Source: Sphingobacterium zeae
Lineage (GTDB): Bacteria > Bacteroidota > Bacteroidia > Sphingobacteriales > Sphingobacteriaceae
Assembly: GCF_030818895.1 (NCBI RefSeq)
Contig: NZ_JAUTBA010000001.1
Location: 3,162,001 to 3,226,000, forward strand
DNA length: 64,000 nt
Reading direction: 5' to 3'
In this document: in pieces, positions 35,869-45,091 of the stretch
Layout of the letters: each line of letters starts with the position of its first letter
How positions within the stretch are numbered: the stretch's first letter is position 1
The notes under the pieces: generated by a model
What the model was told of the DNA's origin: nothing
Database searches by the model: none
Seen by the model: the letters and a program-made list of their open reading frames with translations, nothing else
Made by a program: the position numbers and the translations under genes

Positions 35869-38733
35869 ATGCGCAACTTAACGTACGCTTTAAGTGGTTT
35901 GATGCTCTTCGCAATCGTGCAGCAGGGATTTAGCCAAACCAATAAAGCTCATTATGAAAAAATGCCTTCCGGTATTAAGGTCAGCTTCAAAAATTCGGAG
36001 ACCTCCATTGATCAGGATATTTATTTGGATGTCGTGACCGACAAGATTGTGCGTGTCACAGCTGTTCCGGCTGGTGCAGCCTTACCAGGACAAACAAGCT
36101 TAGTGATCGTCGATTCACTGCGCCGGCAAGTAAAATCGCTTGCGGTAAGCTCGACCGACTCGACGGTAAATGTACAAACGGCCAATATGCAGACAGTGGT
36201 TTCCTTGATAAATGGTAAAGTGGAATTTTTTGATCTTAAGGGGCAATCCATCTTTAAAGAAGCAAAGCGGAATTCAAGTTCTTTCTTAGCCAATAGTTAT
36301 CAAGGTGATGCATTTTATCACATTAACCAAGACTTTATTGTCAATGCGGAAGAAGGGATCTATGGACTCGGCCAACATCAGAATGCGGTGATGAACTATA
36401 ACCGCGGAAAACAGGTTTCGCTGCTGCAATATAATACCGAAATCGGAATCCCCTTTTTACTGTCCACCAATAACTATGGTATTTTATGGCACAATTACTC
36501 CATTACAAAAGCGGGCGACGTGCGGCCGTTATTGCCCCTAAATGCTTTTAAGCTGCAGTCAAAAGAAGGTGAACCGGGGTGGCTCACAGCAACCTATGTA
36601 AATCGGAACAAGGGCGAAGAGGTTTATCTATCCCGACCGGAATCAATCATTGACTATGGCTACCTAACAGATCAGCATAAGTTTCCAAAGGGCGTAAATC
36701 TGGCCGAAAGTAAGGTCATCTATGCCGGAAGCTTCTCTTCGCCCTACACAGGCAAACATGTGCTGCATTTTAAATATTCGGGTTATATGAAAGTCTGGAT
36801 TGACGGGGAGCAGGTCGCCGACCGCTGGCGGCAATCCTGGAATGCAGGTACCTTTGAGATTGAAAGGGACCTGCAGAAAGATAAGATCCACCAGATCCGA
36901 ATGGAATGGATACCTGATGGGGGCGAATCTTATTTTACCTTAAACTGGCAGAGCCCCATTCCAGAAGCGCGTAAAAACGTATTTTCCTTTAATTCAGAAG
37001 CTGGAGATGCCATTGATTATTACTTTGTACAGGGCGCATCAATGGATGAGGTCATTGCAGGTTATCGCCACTTGTCCGGCAAGGCACCGATTATGCCGCT
37101 TTGGAGCTTCGGATTTTGGCAGAGCAGGGAACGCTACAAGACGCAAGCGGAAATTGAAGCGGTCGCAGCTGAATTCCGTAAGCGCGAGATTCCGATCGAC
37201 AATATTGTGCAGGATTGGTCTTACTGGACTGAAAATGACTGGGGGAGCCAGAAATTTGATGTAAAGCGTTTTCCAGATCCTCAGGCGATGGTGAAGAAGC
37301 TGCATGATCAGCACTTTAAGATCATGATTTCGGCCTGGCCCAAAATCAATGAAGAGTCATCGGTATACCAAGAATTTAAAGCAAACAAATGGATCTATCC
37401 GCGAAATATTTATGACGGCCGTAAAGATTGGATCGGAAAGGGCTATACCTCGACATTTTATGATCCTTTCAACAAAGCGGCACGCGACGGGTTCTGGAAA
37501 TTGTTGGACAACAATCTTTTCAAAATTGGGATCGATGCCTGGTGGATGGATGCGAGTGAGCCAGATATTCACTCCAATATTGATCTGGACGAGCGTAAAT
37601 CGGTCTTTCAGCCAGCTATAGGATCATCTGTTCGCTACTATAATGTGTTCCCTTTGCAAAATGCCAAGGGTATCTACGAGGGCCAGCGTGAAACAGATCC
37701 TAACAAACGGGTGTTTATTCTGACGCGATCCTTTTTTGCAGGGCAGCAGCGCTATGCGGCGGCTGCCTGGAGCGGCGATATTGCTTCGAGATGGCATGAC
37801 ATGAAAGATCAAATTGCCGGGGGCATCAATTTCTCGATGTCCGGTACACCTTATTGGACAATGGATGCAGGTGGCTTTTTGGTTGAAAACAGGTTTCACA
37901 AACCTGATGCGGCGGACTTGGAGGAGTGGCGCGAGCTGAATAGCCGCTGGTACCAATACGGGGCATTCTTGCCTTTATTCAGGGCGCATGGACAATATCC
38001 CTACCGCGAGCCGTATAATATCGCTCCTGTGGATCATCCGGCCTATAAAAGCATGATCTATGCGATCAATCTACGGTATAAATTACTGGCCTATAATTAT
38101 AGTCTTGCCGCAAAGACTTTTTTTGATGACTATTCGATGATACGTGGACTTGCCATGGATTTCCCTCAGGACAAAGATGGATTCGACCGCAATGACCAAT
38201 ACCTTTGGGGACCATCTTTGCTCATCAGTCCTGTCACTGAAAAAGGTGCGAGCTCACGCAAGATACACTTTCCAAAAGGAACCAGCTGGTATGATCTATA
38301 CAGTGGCAAGATGGTAGCAGGCGGGCAGGATCTGCTTATTGCAACACCATACGAACGTATTCCTGTTTATGTCAGAGCCGGAGCAATATTGCCCATTGGA
38401 CCGGTCATGCAATATACTGCCGAGAAAAAGCCGGATGTACTGGATGTCTATGTCTATGCGGGAGCAAACGGTCATTTTTCACTCTATGAAGACGAAGGAA
38501 GCAACTATAATTATGAAAAAGGGAAATATAGTCGCATTGATTTCAGTTATGACAATTCGACAAAGACGCTGTCAGTGGCCAACCGTCAGGGTGATTTCGA
38601 TGGCATGCTGACCAAAAGAAAGTTCAATTTCATTTTTGTCAGCGACAGCAACGCCGTTGGACTGGATGTTTCACCAGCAAAACCCACAGTGGTAACCTAT
38701 GCCGGTAAAGCCTTGCAGGTCAAATTAAAATAA
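35869..38733 (+). CDS. GH31 family glycosidase with PA14 insert (alpha-xylosidase-like)
   Basis: The 954-residue enzyme has a signal peptide, an N-terminal beta-sandwich, a PA14-like domain inserted at about residues 280-362 (YAGSFSSPYTGKHVLHFKYS ... YFTLNWQSP), and the GH31 barrel. Nucleophile Asp561 lies in DAWWMDASEPD and the acid/base Asp637 in AWSGDIASRW. A PA14 insert at this place is known from xyloglucan-acting alpha-xylosidases such as CjXyl31A and BoGH31A, so removal of alpha-xylose from oligosaccharides is the best guess; alpha-glucosidase activity is not excluded. It leads the PUL operon, 27 bases before susC. G+C content here is visibly above that of the flanking genes. Confidence 0.92.
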   Translation: MRNLTYALSGLMLFAIVQQGFSQTNKAHYEKMPSGIKVSFKNSETSIDQDIYLDVVTDKIVRVTAVPAGAALPGQTSLVIVDSLRRQVKSLAVSSTDSTVNVQTANMQTVVSLINGKVEFFDLKGQSIFKEAKRNSSSFLANSYQGDAFYHINQDFIVNAEEGIYGLGQHQNAVMNYNRGKQVSLLQYNTEIGIPFLLSTNNYGILWHNYSITKAGDVRPLLPLNAFKLQSKEGEPGWLTATYVNRNKGEEVYLSRPESIIDYGYLTDQHKFPKGVNLAESKVIYAGSFSSPYTGKHVLHFKYSGYMKVWIDGEQVADRWRQSWNAGTFEIERDLQKDKIHQIRMEWIPDGGESYFTLNWQSPIPEARKNVFSFNSEAGDAIDYYFVQGASMDEVIAGYRHLSGKAPIMPLWSFGFWQSRERYKTQAEIEAVAAEFRKREIPIDNIVQDWSYWTENDWGSQKFDVKRFPDPQAMVKKLHDQHFKIMISAWPKINEESSVYQEFKANKWIYPRNIYDGRKDWIGKGYTSTFYDPFNKAARDGFWKLLDNNLFKIGIDAWWMDASEPDIHSNIDLDERKSVFQPAIGSSVRYYNVFPLQNAKGIYEGQRETDPNKRVFILTRSFFAGQQRYAAAAWSGDIASRWHDMKDQIAGGINFSMSGTPYWTMDAGGFLVENRFHKPDAADLEEWRELNSRWYQYGAFLPLFRAHGQYPYREPYNIAPVDHPAYKSMIYAINLRYKLLAYNYSLAAKTFFDDYSMIRGLAMDFPQDKDGFDRNDQYLWGPSLLISPVTEKGASSRKIHFPKGTSWYDLYSGKMVAGGQDLLIATPYERIPVYVRAGAILPIGPVMQYTAEKKPDVLDVYVYAGANGHFSLYEDEGSNYNYEKGKYSRIDFSYDNSTKTLSVANRQGDFDGMLTKRKFNFIFVSDSNAVGLDVSPAKPTVVTYAGKALQVKLK

Positions 38734-38760
38734 TAAAAACCAATTTATAAATCAAGAGAT

Positions 38761-41700
38761 ATGATAAGCAAACAATTGTTGAGCAGGGGCATGGCCGTCG
38801 TTGTCATGACCAGCGTAACCTCTTTGGTCTGGGCACAATCCTTTACCGGATCGGTTGTTTCGGCTGATTCAGGACTGCCGATCGGGGGAGCGAGTATCAA
38901 AGTAAAGAATCAGAAGATTTCAACAAGCAGTGATGAATCGGGCAAGTTTGCACTGAAGGCCAGCACAGGGACAGTATTGATCGTTACCTACGTGGGGTAC
39001 AAAACCGAAGAAATTACAGTGACTGGCCCCAATATGGTGATCCGCCTGCAGCCGCAAGCTTCCGATCTTGAAGAAGTGGTGGTTATCGGCTACGGTGTAC
39101 AAAAGAAAAAACTGAATACAGGAGCCAACTTGAAGGTAGAGGGTGAAGAACTGCAGAAACGTAATCAATTAAACCCGCTGCAGTCGCTTCAGGGGCAAGC
39201 ACCGGGTGTATCCATTACATCAACTTCCGGTCAGCCGGGAGCAGATATGAAGGTGGTCGTACGGGGGCTGGGAACAATTGGCAATTCAGGCCCCTTGTAC
39301 GTCATCGATGGCGTTCCGGGAGGGGATATTTCGGTCTTAAATGCGGCCGATATCCAATCTATCGACGTATTGAAAGACGCGGCTTCGGCCGCCATCTATG
39401 GTTCGCAGGCTGCCAATGGGGTTATTCTGGTCACCACTAAAATGGGCGCTGCGGGAAAAAATGTGCTGTCGTTTGATGGCTATACAGGCATTCAGAACGT
39501 TTCGCGTAAAGCAAAATTGCTGGATGCAGATCAGTACAAGCTGATCATGAATGAGCAATCGCTGAATTCGGGGGCTGGGGTTATTGATTTTAACAGCATG
39601 GACGGTCTGGCCAATACCAATTGGATGGATTACATGTTTAAGGATAATGCAAAAATGGACAATTACAATGTTGCCCTGACTGGCGGCAATGAAAAATCCA
39701 CCTACGCCTTATCGATGAACTATATTGGTCAGGAGGGGATTGTCGGTGGTAAAGATGTTTCCAACTATCAGCGTTATGGTTTCCGTACGAACTCGGAACA
39801 TAAACTCTTCGATAACTTTGTGAAAATAGGTCAGCACCTTAACTTTAACTACATCAAAAATCGGGGCATCGGTGTAGGCAACCAGTACAATAATACCTTA
39901 CGCGGTGCTTTTGCGACTTCGCCCTTGTCACCGGTGTACTCGGACAATGGCTTGTACGGAAGTCCTTTCAATGATACCTCCAATTCACCTTGGTACAATG
40001 GGGACAGCAATCCATATGGGGTGATGATGACCAATTCGAATAACGCCAATGATGGCCAAAAATTACTGGCGGATGTATTTGCGGAGATCGAGCCGATCAA
40101 AGGCTTGAAGGTCCGGTCATTGCTGGGATTCAACTATTATGCTTCAGAATACAGAAGTTTTACGCCCTTATTCCGCTTCTCCATCTACACCTACAACCAA
40201 GATCATACAACAACCTCACAGAACATGAGCAAAGGTCATACGCTGACTTGGACAAATACGGCTTCCTATGACTTTGATATCCATACGGATCATCGTTTTT
40301 CAGCTATGGTTGGTATGGAATCGCTACGTTACCAGGGAACTTACCTTTCGGGGTCCAACTGGAATCTGCTTTCGCAGTTCAATGATTTTGCACATGCTTA
40401 CCTGGACAATACCACAGGCCAGGCACACCTAGACGAAAAAGGTAATGTTGTCGAAACGCGTACCGTGTCTGGAAAACCAGAGAACATCACGCGTAGGGTC
40501 TCGTACTTTGGACGGCTGGGCTACAACTATAAGGAAAAGTACCTGTTGAATGCTACATTGCGTGCAGATGGATCCTCTAAATTTTCGCGCAGCAATCGCT
40601 GGGGATATTTTCCTTCGGTATCGGCAGGCTGGGTAATTTCTTCGGAAGAGTTTTTTAAAGAACATTTAGCGGCTGTAAACTTCTTTAAACTTCGTGCTTC
40701 ATGGGGGCAAGTGGGTAATCAGGATATCGCTGATTTTCAATATGCGGCACCCATCAGTACCTCAACAGGCATTACATCGTCCAACCCCGGAGCACATTAT
40801 GTCTTTGGAACGAGTAACAATAATATCGCCGGGGCTTATCCGAGCCGTTTATCCAATCCGAATCTGACCTGGGAAACTTCCGAACAGACTAATATTGGAT
40901 TTGATGCCAAATTTGCGAACAGCCGCCTGGATGTTGTGGCCGATTTTTATGTCAAAAAGACGAAGAACTGGCTGGTTACAGCGCCCGTTTTGGCGACAAC
41001 CGGTACGTTGCCTCCTTTTATCAATGGCGGTGATGTGAAGAATACGGGGGTAGAATTGGGACTAAATTGGGCGGACAGGATCAATGAAGTCAAATACCGT
41101 CTTGGGGTAAATGGTGCCTACAACAAAAATAAGGTCGGACAGATTCCGACTGAAGATGGAATTATCCACGGACAGACAGCCATGTTATACGATAATTCGG
41201 AAGAATTTTATCGTGCCGCAAACGGCCTGCCCATTGGTTACTTCTGGGGGTATAAAACAGACGGTCTGTTCCAGAGCCAAGCCGAGATCGATGCCTGGAA
41301 AACAGCCGGGAAAGGTATTCTTCAAGCGGATGTAAAACCCGGCGATGTGAAATATGTAGATCAGAATAACGATGGTATTATCAATGCCTCGGATAAAACA
41401 AATCTGGGTGTAGGCATGCCTAGTTTCACCTATGGATTTAATATTGGACTAGATTATAAAGGATTTGATTTTTCGGTCAATGCCTACGGCTCCCTGGGCA
41501 ACAAAATTGTACAGTCTTACCGCAATCATGCCAATAAACAGGCAAACTATACCACACGAATATTAGAGCGATGGACGGGAGAGGGTACTTCCAGTACAAT
41601 TCCCCGTGTTACGGAAACTAATGTCAACTGGCAGTTTTCAGACCTTTATATTCAGGATGGAGACTTCCTTCGGATTAGCAATGTGACCTTAGGCTATGAC

Positions 41701-41898
41701 TTATCGAAGCTGATCAAATGGAAGTATGCCAATCAGATCCGCTTCTACGTACAAGGTCAAAATCTGTTTACGTTCACCAAATATGATGGGATGGATCCTG
41801 AGATCGGTTATGGAACCGATGGTTGGGTATCGGGTATCGACCTCGGTTACTATCCAAGACCAAGGACTGTATTATTTGGCCTAAATGTTAAATTCTAA
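38761..41898 (+). CDS. SusC/RagA-family TonB-dependent transporter of the GH31 PUL
   Basis: The 1045-residue protein has a signal peptide ending near VWAQ, a carboxypeptidase-regulatory-like domain (FTGSVVSADSGLPIGGASIK, residues about 28-105), TonB-box-like EEVVVIGYGVQ, a plug with ADIQSIDVLKDAASAAIYG, and a barrel ending in FGLNVKF. It should import oligosaccharides bound by the SusD encoded 12 bases downstream, for cleavage by the GH31 enzyme in the periplasm. It lies in the same operon, behind the regulated promoter at 35.7-35.8 kb. Confidence 0.94.
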   Translation: MISKQLLSRGMAVVVMTSVTSLVWAQSFTGSVVSADSGLPIGGASIKVKNQKISTSSDESGKFALKASTGTVLIVTYVGYKTEEITVTGPNMVIRLQPQASDLEEVVVIGYGVQKKKLNTGANLKVEGEELQKRNQLNPLQSLQGQAPGVSITSTSGQPGADMKVVVRGLGTIGNSGPLYVIDGVPGGDISVLNAADIQSIDVLKDAASAAIYGSQAANGVILVTTKMGAAGKNVLSFDGYTGIQNVSRKAKLLDADQYKLIMNEQSLNSGAGVIDFNSMDGLANTNWMDYMFKDNAKMDNYNVALTGGNEKSTYALSMNYIGQEGIVGGKDVSNYQRYGFRTNSEHKLFDNFVKIGQHLNFNYIKNRGIGVGNQYNNTLRGAFATSPLSPVYSDNGLYGSPFNDTSNSPWYNGDSNPYGVMMTNSNNANDGQKLLADVFAEIEPIKGLKVRSLLGFNYYASEYRSFTPLFRFSIYTYNQDHTTTSQNMSKGHTLTWTNTASYDFDIHTDHRFSAMVGMESLRYQGTYLSGSNWNLLSQFNDFAHAYLDNTTGQAHLDEKGNVVETRTVSGKPENITRRVSYFGRLGYNYKEKYLLNATLRADGSSKFSRSNRWGYFPSVSAGWVISSEEFFKEHLAAVNFFKLRASWGQVGNQDIADFQYAAPISTSTGITSSNPGAHYVFGTSNNNIAGAYPSRLSNPNLTWETSEQTNIGFDAKFANSRLDVVADFYVKKTKNWLVTAPVLATTGTLPPFINGGDVKNTGVELGLNWADRINEVKYRLGVNGAYNKNKVGQIPTEDGIIHGQTAMLYDNSEEFYRAANGLPIGYFWGYKTDGLFQSQAEIDAWKTAGKGILQADVKPGDVKYVDQNNDGIINASDKTNLGVGMPSFTYGFNIGLDYKGFDFSVNAYGSLGNKIVQSYRNHANKQANYTTRILERWTGEGTSSTIPRVTETNVNWQFSDLYIQDGDFLRISNVTLGYDLSKLIKWKYANQIRFYVQGQNLFTFTKYDGMDPEIGYGTDGWVSGIDLGYYPRPRTVLFGLNVKF

Positions 41899-41910
41899 AC
41901 ACAAGAAATC

Positions 41911-43539
41911 ATGAAAAAAACGAGCTATATCTATCATTCCATGTTATTTGGATCCTTAATCTTAGGATCATGTTCATCCAGTTTTTTGGATGTCGAACCG
42001 ATGACAAGCGTTTTGGAAAGCAATTTTTATAAAACCGTAGCCGATGCTGACATGGCTCTGGTCGGCTGTTATGATGGTTATCAACGGACGACCTCCAATG
42101 GGAGCCAGTCTTTCTATCTGACAGCAGAGGTGGCCGCCGACAATTGTTTTGGCGGAACAGGTACAACAGACGGTCGCGCATTTCAGGCAATAGACCGTTT
42201 TGATATTGCGCAGTCCCAATCGGACAATAATATCTTTGATGGTACCTGGTCTGATTACTACGCGGGAATTTTTCGCTGCAACACACTATTGGGAAAATTG
42301 GACGGTACTGATTTTTCAGGCAACACAACAGCGCGGGCACGTATCGAAGGGGAAACGAAATTCCTGCGGGCCACCATGTACTTTGATCTCGTCCGTCTAT
42401 TCGAAAACATCCCTTTGCTAACGAGCCCGACCAATGAGAATATTCCACAGTCGGACCCCAAAGCGATTTATCAACTGATTGTTTCAGACCTTAAATTTGC
42501 TGCTGCCAATATCCCAGCAACCGCTTACCCGAAGTCAGCTGCGGCAACCAATGATGGTCGGGCAACTCCATTTGCTGCCAAAGCGCTACTGGCCCGTGTT
42601 TATCTATTTTATGCAGGCTATTATGGCAGTGAAGATATCGGTGTCTCCAAGACAGAAGCCCTGGCGGGACTGGAAGAAGTTATCAGCAGCGGCCAGTTTG
42701 CGCTGGTGGCAGATTTCAAAAATCTATGGCCGGCAGCGAGTTATATCCCCAATGCAAGCAATAATACGCTAGATATTTCCAAATATGCCGGTAAGGGAAA
42801 TGCTGAGGTTGTATTTGCACAGAAATTCAACAATACATCGAACTATAACGGTTATGTTGATGGCAACCGCTGGGTCGTCTTTCTGGGCTTGCGCGGTAAA
42901 AATTGGTCGCCTTATGGCCAAGGATGGGGGGCATGTACGGTAAGCAAAAAGTTCTTCAATGAGTTTGACAACAAGGATACGCGCAAAACTGCCTCAATTA
43001 TTGATATCGATGGCGAGAATATCACGGGATTTGACCTGAAAGACCAGCGTGAGTATACAGGTTACACCATCAAAAAATACGCCCCCACGGCATTGCCGGA
43101 CGGCACCACCAATACTGGAGGGGATAAGGATATGCAACTGTCCCAAGACCAGGATTACTTTGTCATCCGCTACGCTGATGTCTTGCTTATGGCGGCAGAA
43201 CTCGGTTCCGCAAACGCACAGAAATACTTTGACGAGGTAAGGAAAAGAGCGTATAAGACCAATTTTGTGCCGCTAGCAGTTTCAAAAAACAATATTCTGA
43301 AGGAAAGAAAATTTGAATTTGCGTTTGAAGGTATCCGCTATTGGGATGTATTGCGGCAGGGGCTGAATAACGCCGCCGCTACACTGGAAACAACCGAAGA
43401 TGTGCTCAGTGGATCTGTGCCGGAGAAGGTCACTGTGACTAAAGAGCGTTTTTTGACAACGAAAGGATTTATGCAAATACCCAACAAGCAGATTACCTTA
43501 TCCAATGGTGTACTGAAACAAAATGCTGGATGGAACTAA
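41911..43539 (+). CDS. SusD/RagB-family glycan-binding lipoprotein of the GH31 PUL
   Basis: The 542-residue lipoprotein (lipobox GSC, Cys21) starts with the SusD pattern SSFLDVEPMTSVLESNFYKT. It has the helical core signature GETKFLRATMYFDLVRLFEN and ends with the family region LKERKFEFAFEGIRYWDVLR. It caps the SusC channel and binds the incoming glycan at the cell surface. Its place directly after susC is standard. No lesion is seen. Confidence 0.94.
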   Translation: MKKTSYIYHSMLFGSLILGSCSSSFLDVEPMTSVLESNFYKTVADADMALVGCYDGYQRTTSNGSQSFYLTAEVAADNCFGGTGTTDGRAFQAIDRFDIAQSQSDNNIFDGTWSDYYAGIFRCNTLLGKLDGTDFSGNTTARARIEGETKFLRATMYFDLVRLFENIPLLTSPTNENIPQSDPKAIYQLIVSDLKFAAANIPATAYPKSAAATNDGRATPFAAKALLARVYLFYAGYYGSEDIGVSKTEALAGLEEVISSGQFALVADFKNLWPAASYIPNASNNTLDISKYAGKGNAEVVFAQKFNNTSNYNGYVDGNRWVVFLGLRGKNWSPYGQGWGACTVSKKFFNEFDNKDTRKTASIIDIDGENITGFDLKDQREYTGYTIKKYAPTALPDGTTNTGGDKDMQLSQDQDYFVIRYADVLLMAAELGSANAQKYFDEVRKRAYKTNFVPLAVSKNNILKERKFEFAFEGIRYWDVLRQGLNNAAATLETTEDVLSGSVPEKVTVTKERFLTTKGFMQIPNKQITLSNGVLKQNAGWN

Positions 43540-43588
43540 ACACAGGTATACCAGGACTTACTATTGGTTGAATTATAACTAGACAAAC

Positions 43589-44524
43589 ATGAAAAAGATA
43601 TTCACATATGCCATCTGCTTTTTTGCGGCGATGGTATTCTTTGGAGCTTGTTCTCCCGAGAATTATACACTGGGAGACATCGATGTCACTTCGGCGCAGT
43701 TGGAGAAGGGAAAGGCCTTTACCGTTGAACATGACGCCAGTAATCCCAATATTGTGTATTTAACCAGCTTGATGGATTCAAAATACACCCCATTGTGGGA
43801 TCATCCCCAAGGACGGAGTCAGGAGAAAAAGGTAACCCTGAAAATGCCTTTTCCCGGTGAGTACACGGTAAAATTTGGTGTCGAGACGCGTGGTGGTATC
43901 GTCTACGGTGAGCCAGTGACATTTAAAATCGACCAGATGTATGCCGAGTTTATCAGTGACGAGACCTGGACCTTATTGACGGGCGGGGCAGGGGAAGAGA
44001 AAACATGGTACCTCGATCTGGATGCTGAGGGCATATCCCGTTACTTTAAAGGTCCAATGTATTTTTACGGCACCGGTGACTGGTGGGGAAGCATCAATAA
44101 AACAGCCGCGCCTTTAAACAGCGATAGCTGGAGCTGGGAACCCGATTGGAAAAGCAATAGCTGGCTTATGCCTGCCGGAGATTATGGAAGTATGACTTTT
44201 GATCTGAAAGGCGGTGCAAACATCAACGTGAATCATGCTATGCTGGGGAAAGTTCAGAAGGGGACTTTTAATATCGATACCGAAAAGAAAACCATCCGTA
44301 TGACAGGGGCTTCCCCTTTACATGGAAAGCCGCAAGATGGGATCGTTGTCGACTGGGGTGATGTACGAATTATGTCACTGACCGAGAATACGATGCAACT
44401 GGCGGTATTGCGGGATGCGGTGCTTTCGAACGACGGAGCAGCTATGCTGACCTTTAATTTTATCAGCAAGGCCTACAAGCAGAGTTTGACCGGAGATGCC
44501 AAAGATAACAATGAGACCCCATAA
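43589..44524 (+). CDS. SusE-position surface glycan-binding lipoprotein (putative)
   Basis: The 311-residue lipoprotein (lipobox GAC, Cys21) has an N-terminal PKD/immunoglobulin-like domain (about 25-105; FPGEYTVKFGVETRGGIVYG). A C-terminal beta-rich domain with many Trp and Tyr residues follows (WTLLTGGAGEEKTWYLDLDA, GDWWGSIN, SWSWEPDWK), as expected for a carbohydrate-binding surface. No exact family is recognised. The location after susCD is that of SusE/SusF or SGBP proteins, which hold glycans at the cell surface. It is part of the PUL operon. Confidence 0.75.
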   Translation: MKKIFTYAICFFAAMVFFGACSPENYTLGDIDVTSAQLEKGKAFTVEHDASNPNIVYLTSLMDSKYTPLWDHPQGRSQEKKVTLKMPFPGEYTVKFGVETRGGIVYGEPVTFKIDQMYAEFISDETWTLLTGGAGEEKTWYLDLDAEGISRYFKGPMYFYGTGDWWGSINKTAAPLNSDSWSWEPDWKSNSWLMPAGDYGSMTFDLKGGANINVNHAMLGKVQKGTFNIDTEKKTIRMTGASPLHGKPQDGIVVDWGDVRIMSLTENTMQLAVLRDAVLSNDGAAMLTFNFISKAYKQSLTGDAKDNNETP

Positions 44525-44528
44525 ATGT

Positions 44529-44989
44529 ATGCTGAAGCAATTAGTTGATACTGGGTATAGCCGAATAATGATCCTGCTCTTCCTGTTATTGGCGACCGCG
44601 GGCTCCTTAAGTGGACAGTCCAGAAAGGTTATTGATTTTAATGGGGGCTGGTGGTTTAAACGGGACAGCAGCCAGCAATATAGCAATGGACGAAAAGGAG
44701 AGGGCTGGCGTAAGCTCGATCTATACATGACTGGAGTATCGAAATGCCATTGAGAGAAAACATCCCCGCAGGTAGCGGGGCTGCTTACCTCGATGGTGGC
44801 GTAGGATGGTATCAAAAAACGTTTAAGCTGGCTCAGGCTGAGCGAGGGCAACGGATATTTATTGCATTCGAAGGTGTATACGAAAACAGTGAAGTCTGGA
44901 TCAATGAGCATTTCTTGGGAAAAAGACCCAATGGTTATATCGGATTCGAATATGAGCTTTCCCCTTATTTATACTGGGATGGTAAATAG
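44529..44989 (+). pseudogene. Glycoside hydrolase family 2 gene, truncated and frameshifted
   Basis: The start (ATG 44529, signal peptide ending near LSGQ) is followed by the GH2 sugar-binding domain opening KVIDFNGGWWFKRD and GEGWRKLDL. The expected next motif PHDWSIEMPLRENIPAG appears only in the next frame: a one-base loss near 44727 turns the sequence to YMTGVSKCH and a stop at 44753. The second frame then gives YLDGGVGWYQKTFKL and ENSEVWINEHFLGKRPNGY before ending at 44989. Only about 150 of the usual 750-900 residues remain; the barrel and the catalytic Glu residues are absent. A former beta-galactosidase-type member of the PUL is the best reading. Confidence 0.85.
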
Positions 44990-45031
44990 CAACAACGACC
45001 ATGTAAAAAATGTGAATGTAATCAAAAACTA

Positions 45032-45072
45032 TTAACGCACTGTCCGCATCAATCATACTTTCAGTGCGTTAA
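45032..45072. repeat. 11-bp perfect inverted repeat at the right edge of the PUL
   Basis: TTAACGCACTG (45032-45042) and CAGTGCGTTAA (45062-45072) are perfect complements with a 19-base loop. They lie between the GH2 remnant and the convergent SDR gene. A terminator is possible, although neither side has a strong T-run. Confidence 0.55.
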
Positions 45073-45091
45073 ATTACATCATGTGATTTAG

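Noticed and set aside
41909..42448. 179-residue open frame antisense to the second SusD gene
   Set aside because: It lies wholly within the coding region of a clear SusD, has no family similarity and a composition expected of a reverse-frame shadow in a higher-G+C region.
44375..44911. 178-residue minus-strand frame across the SusE-position gene and GH2 remnant
   Set aside because: The plus-strand reading gives recognisable GH2 motifs and a lipoprotein end; the minus frame has none.
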